DNA from: Pseudomonadota bacterium | Lineage (GTDB): Bacteria > Myxococcota > Myxococcia > Myxococcales > Myxococcaceae | Reading direction: 5' to 3' | Assembly (NCBI GenBank): GCA_023423535.1 | Contig: JAFAFL010000131.1 | Location: 21,322-85,321 of the forward strand | Length of the DNA: 64,000 nt | Part shown: positions 1 to 8,686 of the stretch, piece by piece | Numbering within the stretch: the stretch's first letter is position 1 | How the letters are laid out: each line of letters begins with the position of its first letter | Position numbers and translations under genes: made by a program | The notes under the pieces: generated by a model | Told to the model about the DNA's origin: nothing | The model's database searches: none | Seen by the model: only the letters and a program-made list of their open reading frames with translations

Positions 1-1913
1 TCGGCCTTCGCGGCGCGAGCTCGGACCGCTCGAAGAAGGTGACGCTGCTCGAGGACGGTGTGCTCTTCGGCCCCGCGCCCTACTCCGCGCCCGCCGCCTA
101 CTACTTCCCGCTGATGACGCGGATGCAGGCGGTGCGCGTGCTGAAGGGGCCCTCCGCGGTGGTGCACGGCCCGCAGACGATCGGCGGCTCGGTGGAGCTG
201 CTCACGCGTCCGGTCCCCAGCACCCTCTCGGCGGGGCTCGACGTGGCGGGTGGCCAGTGGGGCTCGGGCAAGGCGCACCTGCACGGCGGCACCTCGTGGG
301 AGCGCTGGGGCTTCTTCCTCGAGGGCGTGCACCTGCGCAGCGGCGGCTTCAAGAGCCTCGACGGCGGCGGCGGCACCGGCTTCGCGCGCGACGAGTGGAT
401 GGCGAAGGTGCGACGACTTCTGCCCGCGATGGGCACGCTCGAGCAGTCGGTGCAGCTCAAGCTCGGCTGGTCGCACGAGGACTCGGACGAGACGTACCTC
501 GGGCTCACCGACGAGGACTTCGCGGCCACGCCGCTGCGCCGCTACGCCGCGAGCGCGCACGACCACATGCGCTGGCACCGCACGCAGGCGCAGCTCTCGC
601 ACCGGCTCGAGGGCCGCGGCTTCACGCTCGTCACCACCGCGTACCGGCACGACATGTCGCGCACCTGGCGCAAGGTGAACCGCTTCGGCGGCGGCGCCAT
701 CGGACCTGTGCTGGAGAACCCGGACACCGCACGCAACGCGCAGCTCTATGGCGTGCTGACCGGAGAGCTCGACACCACCGGCACCTCCGACACGCTCTTC
801 ATCGGACCCAACGCGCGCTCGTTCGTCTCGCAGGGCGTACAGACGGTGGCGCGGCTCGACGCGATGACCGGCCCTCTGCAGCACAGCCTCGAGTTCGGCG
901 CGCGGCTGCACCACGACAGCATCAAACGCGACCACTCCGAGGACGCCTACTCGATGGTCGAGGGCCGCCTCGTGTCGCAGGGCCGCCCCACCTCCATCAC
1001 CGCGGACAACCGCGACGCCACCAACGCGCTGGCGCTGCACGTGATGGACACCGTCGGCTGGAAGCGCTTCACGCTCACCCCCGGGCTGCGTGCGGAGCTC
1101 ATCCGCTCCACCTCCGAAGACTTCCTCGCCGGCACCTCCAGCGAGGGCCGCACCAACGTGCTCCTGCCGGGCATCGGCGCGCACGTGGCGGTGACGGAGG
1201 CGCTGGGCCTTTTCGCGGGCGTGCACCGCGGCTTCAGTCCTCCCGCGCCGGGCTCGCCGGATGCGCAGGGCCCGGAGCTGGCGGTGAACTGGGAGGGCGG
1301 CGCGCGCTGGATGCGCCGGGGCGAGCGCCTCGAGGCGGTGGGCTTCTTCAACGACTACTCGAACCTCACCGACATCTGCACCTTCTCCAACGGGTGCCTC
1401 GCGGAGAACCTCGACCGGCAGTTCGCCGCCGGCCGCGCGCGCATCTGGGGCGTGGAGACGTACGGCGAGAAGCTCCTGCGCACCGCGTGGGGCGTCCGCT
1501 TCCCGCTGAGCGTCACGTACACCTACACGCAGACCGAGCTGCTGGAGAGCTTCCAGAGCGCGGACCCGCACTTCGGCAACGTGCGCGCGGGCGATGAGCT
1601 GCCCTACGTGCCGAGGCACCAGGGCGCGCTGTCTCTCTCCGCCGAGGCCATGCGCTGGAGCGCCTTCGTCAACGCGAACCTCACCGGCGCCATGCGCGAG
1701 CGCGCGGGGCAGGGCGAGACCGAGCCGGGCGAGCTGACCAGTCAGATCATCACCGTCGATGTCGGCGCGGCGTACTTCTTCAACCCCGAGGCGCAGCTCT
1801 ACCTGCAGGCGCGCAACGTGACCGACGAGGTCGGCATCACCTCGCGCAGGCCCTACGGCGCGAGGCCCAACGCGCCGCGCACCGTGCTCGTGGGGTTCAA
1901 GTACTCGATGTAG
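1..1913 (+). CDS. TonB-dependent outer-membrane receptor, FecA-like (5' truncated)
   Basis: The reading frame is open from the left window edge, so the start, signal peptide and TonB box lie outside. The first visible residues (GLRGASSDRSKKVTLLEDG) and the following VLKGPSAVVHGPQTIGG are the plug domain of Fe(III)-siderophore/dicitrate receptors. The rest (about 500 residues) is a beta-barrel with alternating aromatic strands, ending in the strand RTVLVGFKYSM. A GTG at 39 is internal to the plug and not a credible start. The gene converges on the membrane-protein gene at 1897-3354 with a 17-bp overlap. Iron as substrate is inferred from the plug sequence and from the imelysin gene and Fur box nearby; the exact ligand is unknown. 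Confidence 0.88.
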   Translation, partial: GLRGASSDRSKKVTLLEDGVLFGPAPYSAPAAYYFPLMTRMQAVRVLKGPSAVVHGPQTIGGSVELLTRPVPSTLSAGLDVAGGQWGSGKAHLHGGTSWERWGFFLEGVHLRSGGFKSLDGGGGTGFARDEWMAKVRRLLPAMGTLEQSVQLKLGWSHEDSDETYLGLTDEDFAATPLRRYAASAHDHMRWHRTQAQLSHRLEGRGFTLVTTAYRHDMSRTWRKVNRFGGGAIGPVLENPDTARNAQLYGVLTGELDTTGTSDTLFIGPNARSFVSQGVQTVARLDAMTGPLQHSLEFGARLHHDSIKRDHSEDAYSMVEGRLVSQGRPTSITADNRDATNALALHVMDTVGWKRFTLTPGLRAELIRSTSEDFLAGTSSEGRTNVLLPGIGAHVAVTEALGLFAGVHRGFSPPAPGSPDAQGPELAVNWEGGARWMRRGERLEAVGFFNDYSNLTDICTFSNGCLAENLDRQFAAGRARIWGVETYGEKLLRTAWGVRFPLSVTYTYTQTELLESFQSADPHFGNVRAGDELPYVPRHQGALSLSAEAMRWSAFVNANLTGAMRERAGQGETEPGELTSQIITVDVGAAYFFNPEAQLYLQARNVTDEVGITSRRPYGARPNAPRTVLVGFKYSM

Positions 1914-3354
1914 CGGACAGGCCGGCGGCCACCGGAGCGGGCTGTACCGGTCTCCGGAAGCCGGGCTTCAAGGTCGGCCGCAGGTGGATGGGCGGCCCCT
2001 CCGGCGCGGGGAGGATCCACCGCTTCGCGCCGAGGCCGTCCCGCTCCTTCGCGAGGTCCACGGTCGGATCGATGAACGGCGCCGAGGCCCGTCCGTTCAG
2101 CGACACGCGCGCGTCGGCGAAGACCTTCACCGGGCCTTTGCCCTGCGCCTCGAACTCCCGCGCGATGTGGTGGGCGAGCTGCAGCACGAGGTCCGGCTGC
2201 ACGGACATCTCGCGCTCCTGCAGCCTCGTGAGGTAGCGCCGGGGCGGCACGTGGTGTTCGCGGCCGGTGGCGTCGTGCACGATGAACAGGACTCCGCCGG
2301 TCTTCTCCCGCGCCATCACCCGCCAGGAGAAGCGCATCCCCTGTTCGTGCCAGAGCACGTTGCCCCCGTAGAGGTGCGTTCGCAGCGGCATCGCCACCTG
2401 CAGCGCGCAGTAGGTCACCGCCACCGCGAGTGCGGCGGTACCGAAGCGCGGCACGAGCACACGCGCTGCAGGCGCCTTCTCGGACACCGGAACGAACGCC
2501 GCGCCGCGGACCTTCGCCCAAACCTTCCGCGGCCACGAAGGCTCGAAGAAGACGAGCGCGCAGCAGACCATGATCACCGGGAACATCCCGATGGGGAACA
2601 GCATGGACGTCGCCGCGTGGAAGCCGAGCACGACGGCGTAGGCGGGCAGCCTCGTCCTCCGCAGCGAGAGGAAGAGCGGCACCGTCGTATCGAAGAGGAA
2701 GCCGCCCCACGCGGCGAGGTACGCGACCCAGCGCGCCTCCAGCCACGGCCCCACCAGCGGCAGGTCGGTGCGCGCGGCGAGCCACAGGTTCAGCGGCTGC
2801 GCGTGCAGGAGCCAGTCTCCGGACAGCTTGGCGAGGCCCGCGAACACGTACACGGTCGCGACCTGGAAGCGCAGAAGCCACGTGCACCACGCGGGCAGCG
2901 TCTTCGACCTCAGCGACGGACGCAGCAGCGCGTCGATGGAGAAGGCCCGGTGCGACGGGATGAACAGGTGCAGCCCCAGCAGCAGCGTCACCAGGTAGTA
3001 GTGGTTGAGGTAGTTCGTGACGTCCACGAGCTGCAGCCACGCGAAGACGCAGAACAGGAGCGCCGCCGCGACGCGGAAGAAGAGGCCCGCGGCGAACATG
3101 AGGCCCAGCACCGCCGCGGCGACGAAGAGGTTGCGCATCCCCTCCGCGCCGAGCGCCGGCACCCACGAGAAGCCCCAGTACTTGAACTGGAAGGTGGGGG
3201 CGACGAAGAGGAAGTCCACCCACTCGTAGGCGAGGAAGCGGACCGCCGAGACGGTGACGATGAGCCCGAGCGCGACGCGGACGACCACCAGCGCCGCCGC
3301 GTCGGTCGGCGCGAGCAGCCGTGCCCAGAGGCCGCGCGCGGCGGTCTCAGTCAT
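1897..3354 (-). CDS. Vitamin K-dependent gamma-carboxylase-like / HTTM-domain membrane protein
   Basis: This 485-residue protein has several hydrophobic helices in residues 20-330 and a soluble beta-rich C-terminal part. The stretch around 115-141 (NYLNHYYLV...PSHRAFSID) and AGLAKLSGDW (172-181) match the HTTM/VKG-carboxylase fold. By eye, Lys176 and His135 fall where human GGCX has Lys218 and His160, so the carboxylase active-site residues may be kept. It overlaps the upstream imelysin gene by 8 bp (3347-3354), so the two are one operon, facing the TonB receptor gene. Bacterial members are mostly of unknown function. A real carboxylation reaction is inference; a role in iron-linked surface chemistry is suggested by the neighbours only. 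Confidence 0.75.
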   Translation of the reverse strand: MTETAARGLWARLLAPTDAAALVVVRVALGLIVTVSAVRFLAYEWVDFLFVAPTFQFKYWGFSWVPALGAEGMRNLFVAAAVLGLMFAAGLFFRVAAALLFCVFAWLQLVDVTNYLNHYYLVTLLLGLHLFIPSHRAFSIDALLRPSLRSKTLPAWCTWLLRFQVATVYVFAGLAKLSGDWLLHAQPLNLWLAARTDLPLVGPWLEARWVAYLAAWGGFLFDTTVPLFLSLRRTRLPAYAVVLGFHAATSMLFPIGMFPVIMVCCALVFFEPSWPRKVWAKVRGAAFVPVSEKAPAARVLVPRFGTAALAVAVTYCALQVAMPLRTHLYGGNVLWHEQGMRFSWRVMAREKTGGVLFIVHDATGREHHVPPRRYLTRLQEREMSVQPDLVLQLAHHIAREFEAQGKGPVKVFADARVSLNGRASAPFIDPTVDLAKERDGLGAKRWILPAPEGPPIHLRPTLKPGFRRPVQPAPVAAGLSATSST

Positions 3355-4582
3355 TGTCGCCTTCGATGGTCTGCGGCAGCTCGAGGTCGAGCACGCCGAT
3401 CATGTCCACCTTCAGCAGGTCGGTGAGGCCCTTCAGCGCGTCGTACACCGCACGGACCTTTGCCTTGTCGGTCGCGAGCGCGGGCGCAAAGTCCTCGTTG
3501 CCCAGCGCCTCGAGCGCCGCGTGCACCTTCGCCGGCTCTGCGCGCAGGCGGCCCGCGAGCTCGCCGGCGCCGTAGGCCTCGAGCAGGTCGTCGAAGCCGG
3601 TCCCCGCGTTCTCCTCGCCGCAGCCGAGCAGCAGCTTCTGCGCGCCCTCGAGGTTTGCCCGCATCCACAGCGCCGACTTGCGCGCGTGACGCGACTCGAG
3701 GAACTCGGGGCAGGTGTCGAGCTCGCACTCGCGCAGCCCCAGCGGCTTGGCGAGCTTCATGTCCTTCACCTCCGCCTCCAGGTAGAAGATCGCGTCGCTC
3801 AGCGCGTTCAGCGCGGACTGCGTGGTGGGGAAGACCGCGTTGCCCGGGCCCGCGCTCTTCATCGTGGCGAGGAAGTCTCCGCCCTCCGGCGCCCACGCGG
3901 TGACGATCGTCTCGGCGCGCCCGCGCAGATCCGTGGTGACCGCGGCGGCGTACGCCCGCTTGCGCTCGGCCCGCTCCGAAGGCGTGAGCGCGGCCCACGT
4001 CCCCTGCGCGACGATCTTCGAGGTCGAGGGACAGGCGGTCGTCTCGCCCTCGTGGAAGAGGAGGTACTCGAGCGCGTCGAGCCCGCGGCGGGTGAGCACC
4101 TGGGTCCCGAAGTCCGGCGCCGCGTAGGACTGCGAGACGATCTGCTCCTCCACCGCGCACCGGCTCGTCAGCGGCCACGAGTACACGTGGTCGCGCAGAT
4201 CGCCGCCGCCGGGAGAGGTCTTCCGCGCCAGCGGGCCCACCTGCATCACCTCGAGGCGCTGCCACACGTTCATCGCGTCGTCGAAGGCGGCGCGCGCCGT
4301 GGCGAGCGTCGTCGCATCCGGAGAGGCTCCCCAGGCCTGCACCGCCGCGTCGAGCGCCTGCGCCCGCTCGTTGAACTGGCGGGTCTCACCGAGGATGCAC
4401 TCGCCGGCGGCGGCGGCCAGCGCGGCACGAGAGGTCGCGCGATCGCCCTCTTCGGAGATCGGCGGCACGTTCGGCTCGGCGCGGGGACAGCCCGACAGCG
4501 AGAGGACGAGGGCCAGCGGCAGGGCCGTCAGCGAGAGCGAAAGCGCGCGCGTCCGCGCGGAGGTGGGGACGGTCTGGGACAT
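3347..4582 (-). CDS. Imelysin-family (peptidase M75-like) periplasmic lipoprotein
   Basis: The 411-residue protein begins with a lipoprotein signal whose lipobox LSGC puts the modified Cys at 32. An all-helical imelysin-type domain follows, with the hallmark region GLDALEYLLF at 167-176. The family's GxHxxE motif is here GLDALE, so the His is replaced by Asp. A classical metallopeptidase activity is therefore doubtful, and an iron-binding or scaffold role is more likely. Imelysin proteins are commonly iron-regulated. The start at 4582 is 80-95 bp from a Fur-box-like palindrome (4662-4676), and the downstream membrane gene overlaps by 8 bp. Family call is confident, activity is not. Confidence 0.82.
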   Translation of the reverse strand: MSQTVPTSARTRALSLSLTALPLALVLSLSGCPRAEPNVPPISEEGDRATSRAALAAAAGECILGETRQFNERAQALDAAVQAWGASPDATTLATARAAFDDAMNVWQRLEVMQVGPLARKTSPGGGDLRDHVYSWPLTSRCAVEEQIVSQSYAAPDFGTQVLTRRGLDALEYLLFHEGETTACPSTSKIVAQGTWAALTPSERAERKRAYAAAVTTDLRGRAETIVTAWAPEGGDFLATMKSAGPGNAVFPTTQSALNALSDAIFYLEAEVKDMKLAKPLGLRECELDTCPEFLESRHARKSALWMRANLEGAQKLLLGCGEENAGTGFDDLLEAYGAGELAGRLRAEPAKVHAALEALGNEDFAPALATDKAKVRAVYDALKGLTDLLKVDMIGVLDLELPQTIEGDND

Positions 4583-4661
4583 GCCGCGGACCTAGCAGCG
4601 CAGGATGATTTTGACAATGCCTCGCAAAATCACTAGATCGGCGCCGTTCAGGAAAGAGAAC

Positions 4662-4676
4662 TGAGAATCATTCTCA
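4662..4676. promoter_or_regulatory. Putative Fur box between divergent iron-cluster genes
   Basis: TGAGAATCATTCTCA is a perfect 7-1-7 inverted repeat. It differs from the classical Fur consensus TGATAATNATTATCA at one symmetric pair of positions. It sits between the divergently transcribed imelysin gene (start 4582) and the delta-60 lipoprotein gene (start 4706), so one repressor could control both. No clear sigma-70 promoter was identified for either side. Confidence 0.75.
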
Positions 4677-4705
4677 AGTTCAGCAGCACGACCGAGGAGC
4701 GCGCA

Positions 4706-6181
4706 GTGGAGCAGACGAAGCGAGAGGGAGTGGGGCAGTTCGGGCTGTTCGGCGCCGTCCTGGCGCTGGCGCTGGTGGCGACCGCCTGTGGCGGCGGCGG
4801 CAACGGGAGCGAGACCGACGGCGGCACCGAGCCGGACGCGGGCCAGACCGGCGGCGAGGACGCGGGCACCGACCCTGACGCCGGGGTGAACCCGGACGGC
4901 GGCATGAGCTCGGCCGAGGGCAACCAGATCGCGGTGGTCCGGCTGAACTCGGACGGCAGCCTCGATTCGAACTTCGGCGAGGGCGGCATCGCCACGGTGG
5001 AGTTCGGCGAGGGCGCCGGCACCGTCCAGGACACGCTCTGGGATCTGAAGCTCGACCGCACCGGCCGCATCGTCCTCTTCGGCTCTGGCAAGGCGCAGGG
5101 TGAGCGCGCGGACCAGGATCGCTACGTGGCGCGGCTCACCGCGGCGGGTGCGCTGGACACGACGTTCGGCGAGGGCGGCTTCACCACGCTCGACACGCAG
5201 GGCCTCGCGGACAACGGGCGCGGCGGCTGGTTGCAGGCGGACGGGAAGATCGTCGCCTCCGGTTACACGCCCGTGCCGACCGGCGTGGGCACGCAGACCG
5301 CGAACGCGATCATCCTCCAGCGGCTGAACGAAGACGGCTCGCCCGACACGGCCTTCGGTACCGAGGGCGTGGTGCAGAGCAACCCGTTCAGCCTCGACGA
5401 CATGACGCCGTGGGGCATGGCCGAGGCCTACGCGGTCGCGCGCCAGTCGAACGGCAGCTACGTCACCACCGGCTACGGCCGCGTCGCGTCCAGCGGCCCG
5501 GTGGACCTCGTGAGCTTCCGCTTCAACGACAGCGACGGGTCGCTCGATGACGTGTGGGGCATCGGCGGGAAGCTCGTGCTCGACGTGTCGGCGGAGCACG
5601 ACCGCGGCCGCAACCTCACCGTTCTTCCCGACGACCGCACGGTGCACGTGGGCAGCGCGGCGGTGGCGGCGAACACGCTCGACGCGATGATCTTCGTGAC
5701 CACCGAGAACGGCTCGGCGGACGACACCTTCAGCACCGACGGCTACAAGCTCTTCGACTTCGGCAGCGCGGACGAGGCCTTCTTCGGCGTGGCGGCCTCC
5801 TCGAACGGCGCCTGGATCGCGGCGGCGGGCTACAGCGCGCAGACCGGCGGCATCGACGCGACGCTCGCGCTCATCCCCACCGGCAGCGGCACCGAGTTCT
5901 CCGGCGTGGTGCCCCTCTCGGCCACGGCGATGGACCGCTTCTGGGCGGTGACCTTCGGCCCGGACGACAAGGTCTACGCGGCCGGCGTGATCGACGAGGG
6001 CGGCGACCACCGGATGCTCGTGGCGCGCTTCAACCTCAACGGGACGCTGGACACGGAGTTCGGCACCGGCGGCACCGTGAAGCTCAACGTGCGCGAGGGC
6101 GGCAACGTGGAGACGGCGCGGGCCATCGCGGTGCAGGCGGACGGGAAGATCGTCATCGGCGGCGCCGTCGAGGCGCGCTGA
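4706..6181 (+). CDS. Delta-60 repeat beta-propeller lipoprotein
   Basis: This protein of 491 residues has a lipoprotein signal (ATAC, modified Cys28), then an Asp/Gly/Thr-rich linker (about 30-68), then repeats of about 55-60 residues. Each repeat carries a version of LDxxFGxGG, for example SLDSNFGEGG, ALDTTFGEGG and TLDTEFGTGG, the mark of uncharacterised delta-60 repeat propellers. Start is GTG at 4706 with GAGGAG 6 bp upstream (4694-4699). It is divergent from the imelysin gene and shares the Fur-box intergenic region, so iron-regulated expression is likely. Function is unknown; a cell-surface binding or sensing role is a guess from the fold. Confidence 0.8.
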   Translation: MEQTKREGVGQFGLFGAVLALALVATACGGGGNGSETDGGTEPDAGQTGGEDAGTDPDAGVNPDGGMSSAEGNQIAVVRLNSDGSLDSNFGEGGIATVEFGEGAGTVQDTLWDLKLDRTGRIVLFGSGKAQGERADQDRYVARLTAAGALDTTFGEGGFTTLDTQGLADNGRGGWLQADGKIVASGYTPVPTGVGTQTANAIILQRLNEDGSPDTAFGTEGVVQSNPFSLDDMTPWGMAEAYAVARQSNGSYVTTGYGRVASSGPVDLVSFRFNDSDGSLDDVWGIGGKLVLDVSAEHDRGRNLTVLPDDRTVHVGSAAVAANTLDAMIFVTTENGSADDTFSTDGYKLFDFGSADEAFFGVAASSNGAWIAAAGYSAQTGGIDATLALIPTGSGTEFSGVVPLSATAMDRFWAVTFGPDDKVYAAGVIDEGGDHRMLVARFNLNGTLDTEFGTGGTVKLNVREGGNVETARAIAVQADGKIVIGGAVEAR

Positions 6182-6206
6182 CGCTGTAAATCTGACTGAC
6201 ACACAA

Positions 6207-6255
6207 CCGGCGGCAGGGGTGGACGATAAACCCACATCGTCCCCTCTGCCGCCGG
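6207..6255 (+). promoter_or_regulatory. Long hairpin overlapping the RBS of the next gene
   Basis: CCGGCGGCAG (6207-6216) pairs with CTGCCGCCGG (6246-6255). The pairing continues through GGG/CCC(U), one bulged T at 6220, and GGACGAT (6221-6227) with ATCGTCC (6236-6242), leaving an 8-nt loop. There is no T-run after it, so it is not a typical intrinsic terminator. The GGAG at 6254-6257 used by the gene starting at 6265 lies on its 3' foot. Confidence 0.6.
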
Positions 6256-6264
6256 AGCCATGTC

Positions 6265-7359
6265 ATGCCCCCGATCCTCCCGACGACTCCCAGCGCGAAG
6301 GCCTTCGCGGACGCCTGGACGAAGAAGCTCGAGGAGGTGGCGAAGGAGGCGGCGGGGAAGGACGGCCGGCTCTCGATCACCGAGGCCCGCCGCATCGCCG
6401 AGCGCTTCGACGGTGGCCGCTTCTTCAGCGACAACGCGGTCGCGTACCTGAACGCGAAGGGCCAGAAGACGATGTCGGTGGCGGTGCTGGTGAAGGGCGC
6501 CCGCGCGTACGCGGAGGCGCAGGGCGCGGCCGTGGCGGGGAAGGACGGGCGCATCTCCTACGCGGACGCGAAGGGCCTGCGCGCGGACCTTCAGGACGAC
6601 TTCCTCTACCTGCGCGGCAAGATCGCGGACGGGCCGCAGCGCACGCCGCAGCAGCTTCAGGCGGACGTGCGGGACACCGTGCTGCGCGCGTTCGACAACG
6701 GCACCGCGGTGAAGCTCTCCGGACCGCCGGCGGTGGTGAAGGGCCGCAAGGAGCTCATCGAGTACCTGCCGCACGCCCCGAGCAACACGGTGCTGCGCGC
6801 CTGGGTGGCGGACGGCCGCATCTATGCCTCGCGCGCGGCGAACCGGCCCACGCCGCTGGTCGGCTGGTACGACCTCGGGCCGCTGCCGGCGAAGTCGAAC
6901 ATGTCGGATCTGCGCGCCCGCTTCGACAGCGCGACGAAGGACCTCTGGCTCACGAGCGAGAGCGACGCGCAGCTCCGCTACATCGCGTCGGCCGGACCCG
7001 TCTCCGGCGCGGTGACCGCCGAGCTGGTGAAGCGGCACTTCGGCGCGACGCACGATGCGCTGGGGCCCTCGATCTACGGCTGGGAGGACCCGTCCTTCGT
7101 GAAGCTCGCGGACCGGAGCGAGGTGGAGGTCCGCAACGGCTACGCCTGGCTCGATGCGCGCGCGCACGCGTTCGATCCGGCGGACCCCGAGAGCGTGGCG
7201 ATCGCGGAGCGCTGGAAGAACCTCGCGGCGCTGGTGCGCAGCGAGCTGACCGACGTGAAGGTCGTGCGCTTCGGCAGCGTGAACATCACCACGATGCTCG
7301 TCGGCCAGACGCGGACCGGCGAGCTGGCCGGGTTCATGTCCGCGGTGGTGGAGACCTGA
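6265..7359 (+). CDS. Uncharacterised protein with EF-hand-like N-terminal repeats
   Basis: The product is 364 residues, with no signal peptide or membrane helix. Two Asp/Gly loops, KDGRLSITEA (about 32-41) and KDGRISYADA (about 92-101), resemble degenerate EF-hand loops, each within a helical hairpin. The C-terminal two thirds is a mixed alpha/beta region I do not recognise, with the stretch GWYDLGPLPAKSNMSDLRARFDS hinting at a compact domain (only part of it needs reading: WYDLGPLP). ATG at 6265 has GGAG 8 bp upstream inside a hairpin foot. It is convergent with and overlaps the yqeY-like gene by 26 bp. Calcium binding is possible but untested; otherwise function is unknown. Confidence 0.65.
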   Translation: MPPILPTTPSAKAFADAWTKKLEEVAKEAAGKDGRLSITEARRIAERFDGGRFFSDNAVAYLNAKGQKTMSVAVLVKGARAYAEAQGAAVAGKDGRISYADAKGLRADLQDDFLYLRGKIADGPQRTPQQLQADVRDTVLRAFDNGTAVKLSGPPAVVKGRKELIEYLPHAPSNTVLRAWVADGRIYASRAANRPTPLVGWYDLGPLPAKSNMSDLRARFDSATKDLWLTSESDAQLRYIASAGPVSGAVTAELVKRHFGATHDALGPSIYGWEDPSFVKLADRSEVEVRNGYAWLDARAHAFDPADPESVAIAERWKNLAALVRSELTDVKVVRFGSVNITTMLVGQTRTGELAGFMSAVVET

Positions 7360-7740
7360 GCCTCTCGAGCAGGGCGTGCAGCGCGTCCGCACCGCGACGG
7401 AGAGACTCGGCGACCTCGTGCTTGCCCGCGGCCGCATAGACCTCTGCGGCTTCGCGCCGGTCACGCAGCTCGCCCTGGACGATTCCCGCGGCCTCGTCGG
7501 CTGAGAGCACGCGCCGAGGCACATCTCCACGCCCGAGCCCGGAGACACCACCGGCAATGGCGCCCTCCGCCTCGGAAACCGGCGCCGCCGAGAGGGGCAC
7601 GGCCTCCGCCTGATCCAGCGCGGAGAGCGTCTCGCGCAGCGCCGAGACCATGTCCGGTTGCTTCGAGCGCAGGGCTTCCTTCAGCGCCTCGCGCAGGGCG
7701 GTGCGCCACTCGGCGAGAGTCGTCACGCTCACGAGTTCCG

Positions 7741-7744
<4 letters not shown>
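7334..7744 (-). CDS. GatB/YqeY-domain protein, last gene of the arginine operon
   Basis: A 136-residue helical protein. The pattern LREALKEALRSKQ...SALRETLSALDQAE near the N-terminus and SADEAAGIVQGELRDRREAAEVYAAAGK toward the C-terminus follows YqeY/GatB-tail proteins (helical bundles related to the tRNA-binding tail of amidotransferase GatB). The start is GTG at 7744, overlapping the argF stop by GTGA, so translation is probably coupled to argF. The 3' end overlaps the convergent gene at 6265-7359 by 26 bp. The middle (about 50-75) is Ala/Gly/Ser-rich and unlike canonical YqeY. A link with arginine metabolism is known only from position. Confidence 0.68.
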
Positions 7745-8673
<929 letters not shown>

Positions 8674-8686
8674 GGTGGGGTCCTTT

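Noticed and set aside
39..41. GTG at 39 as the start of the TonB receptor
   Set aside because: The frame upstream to the window edge already encodes plug-domain residues, so the real start is outside.
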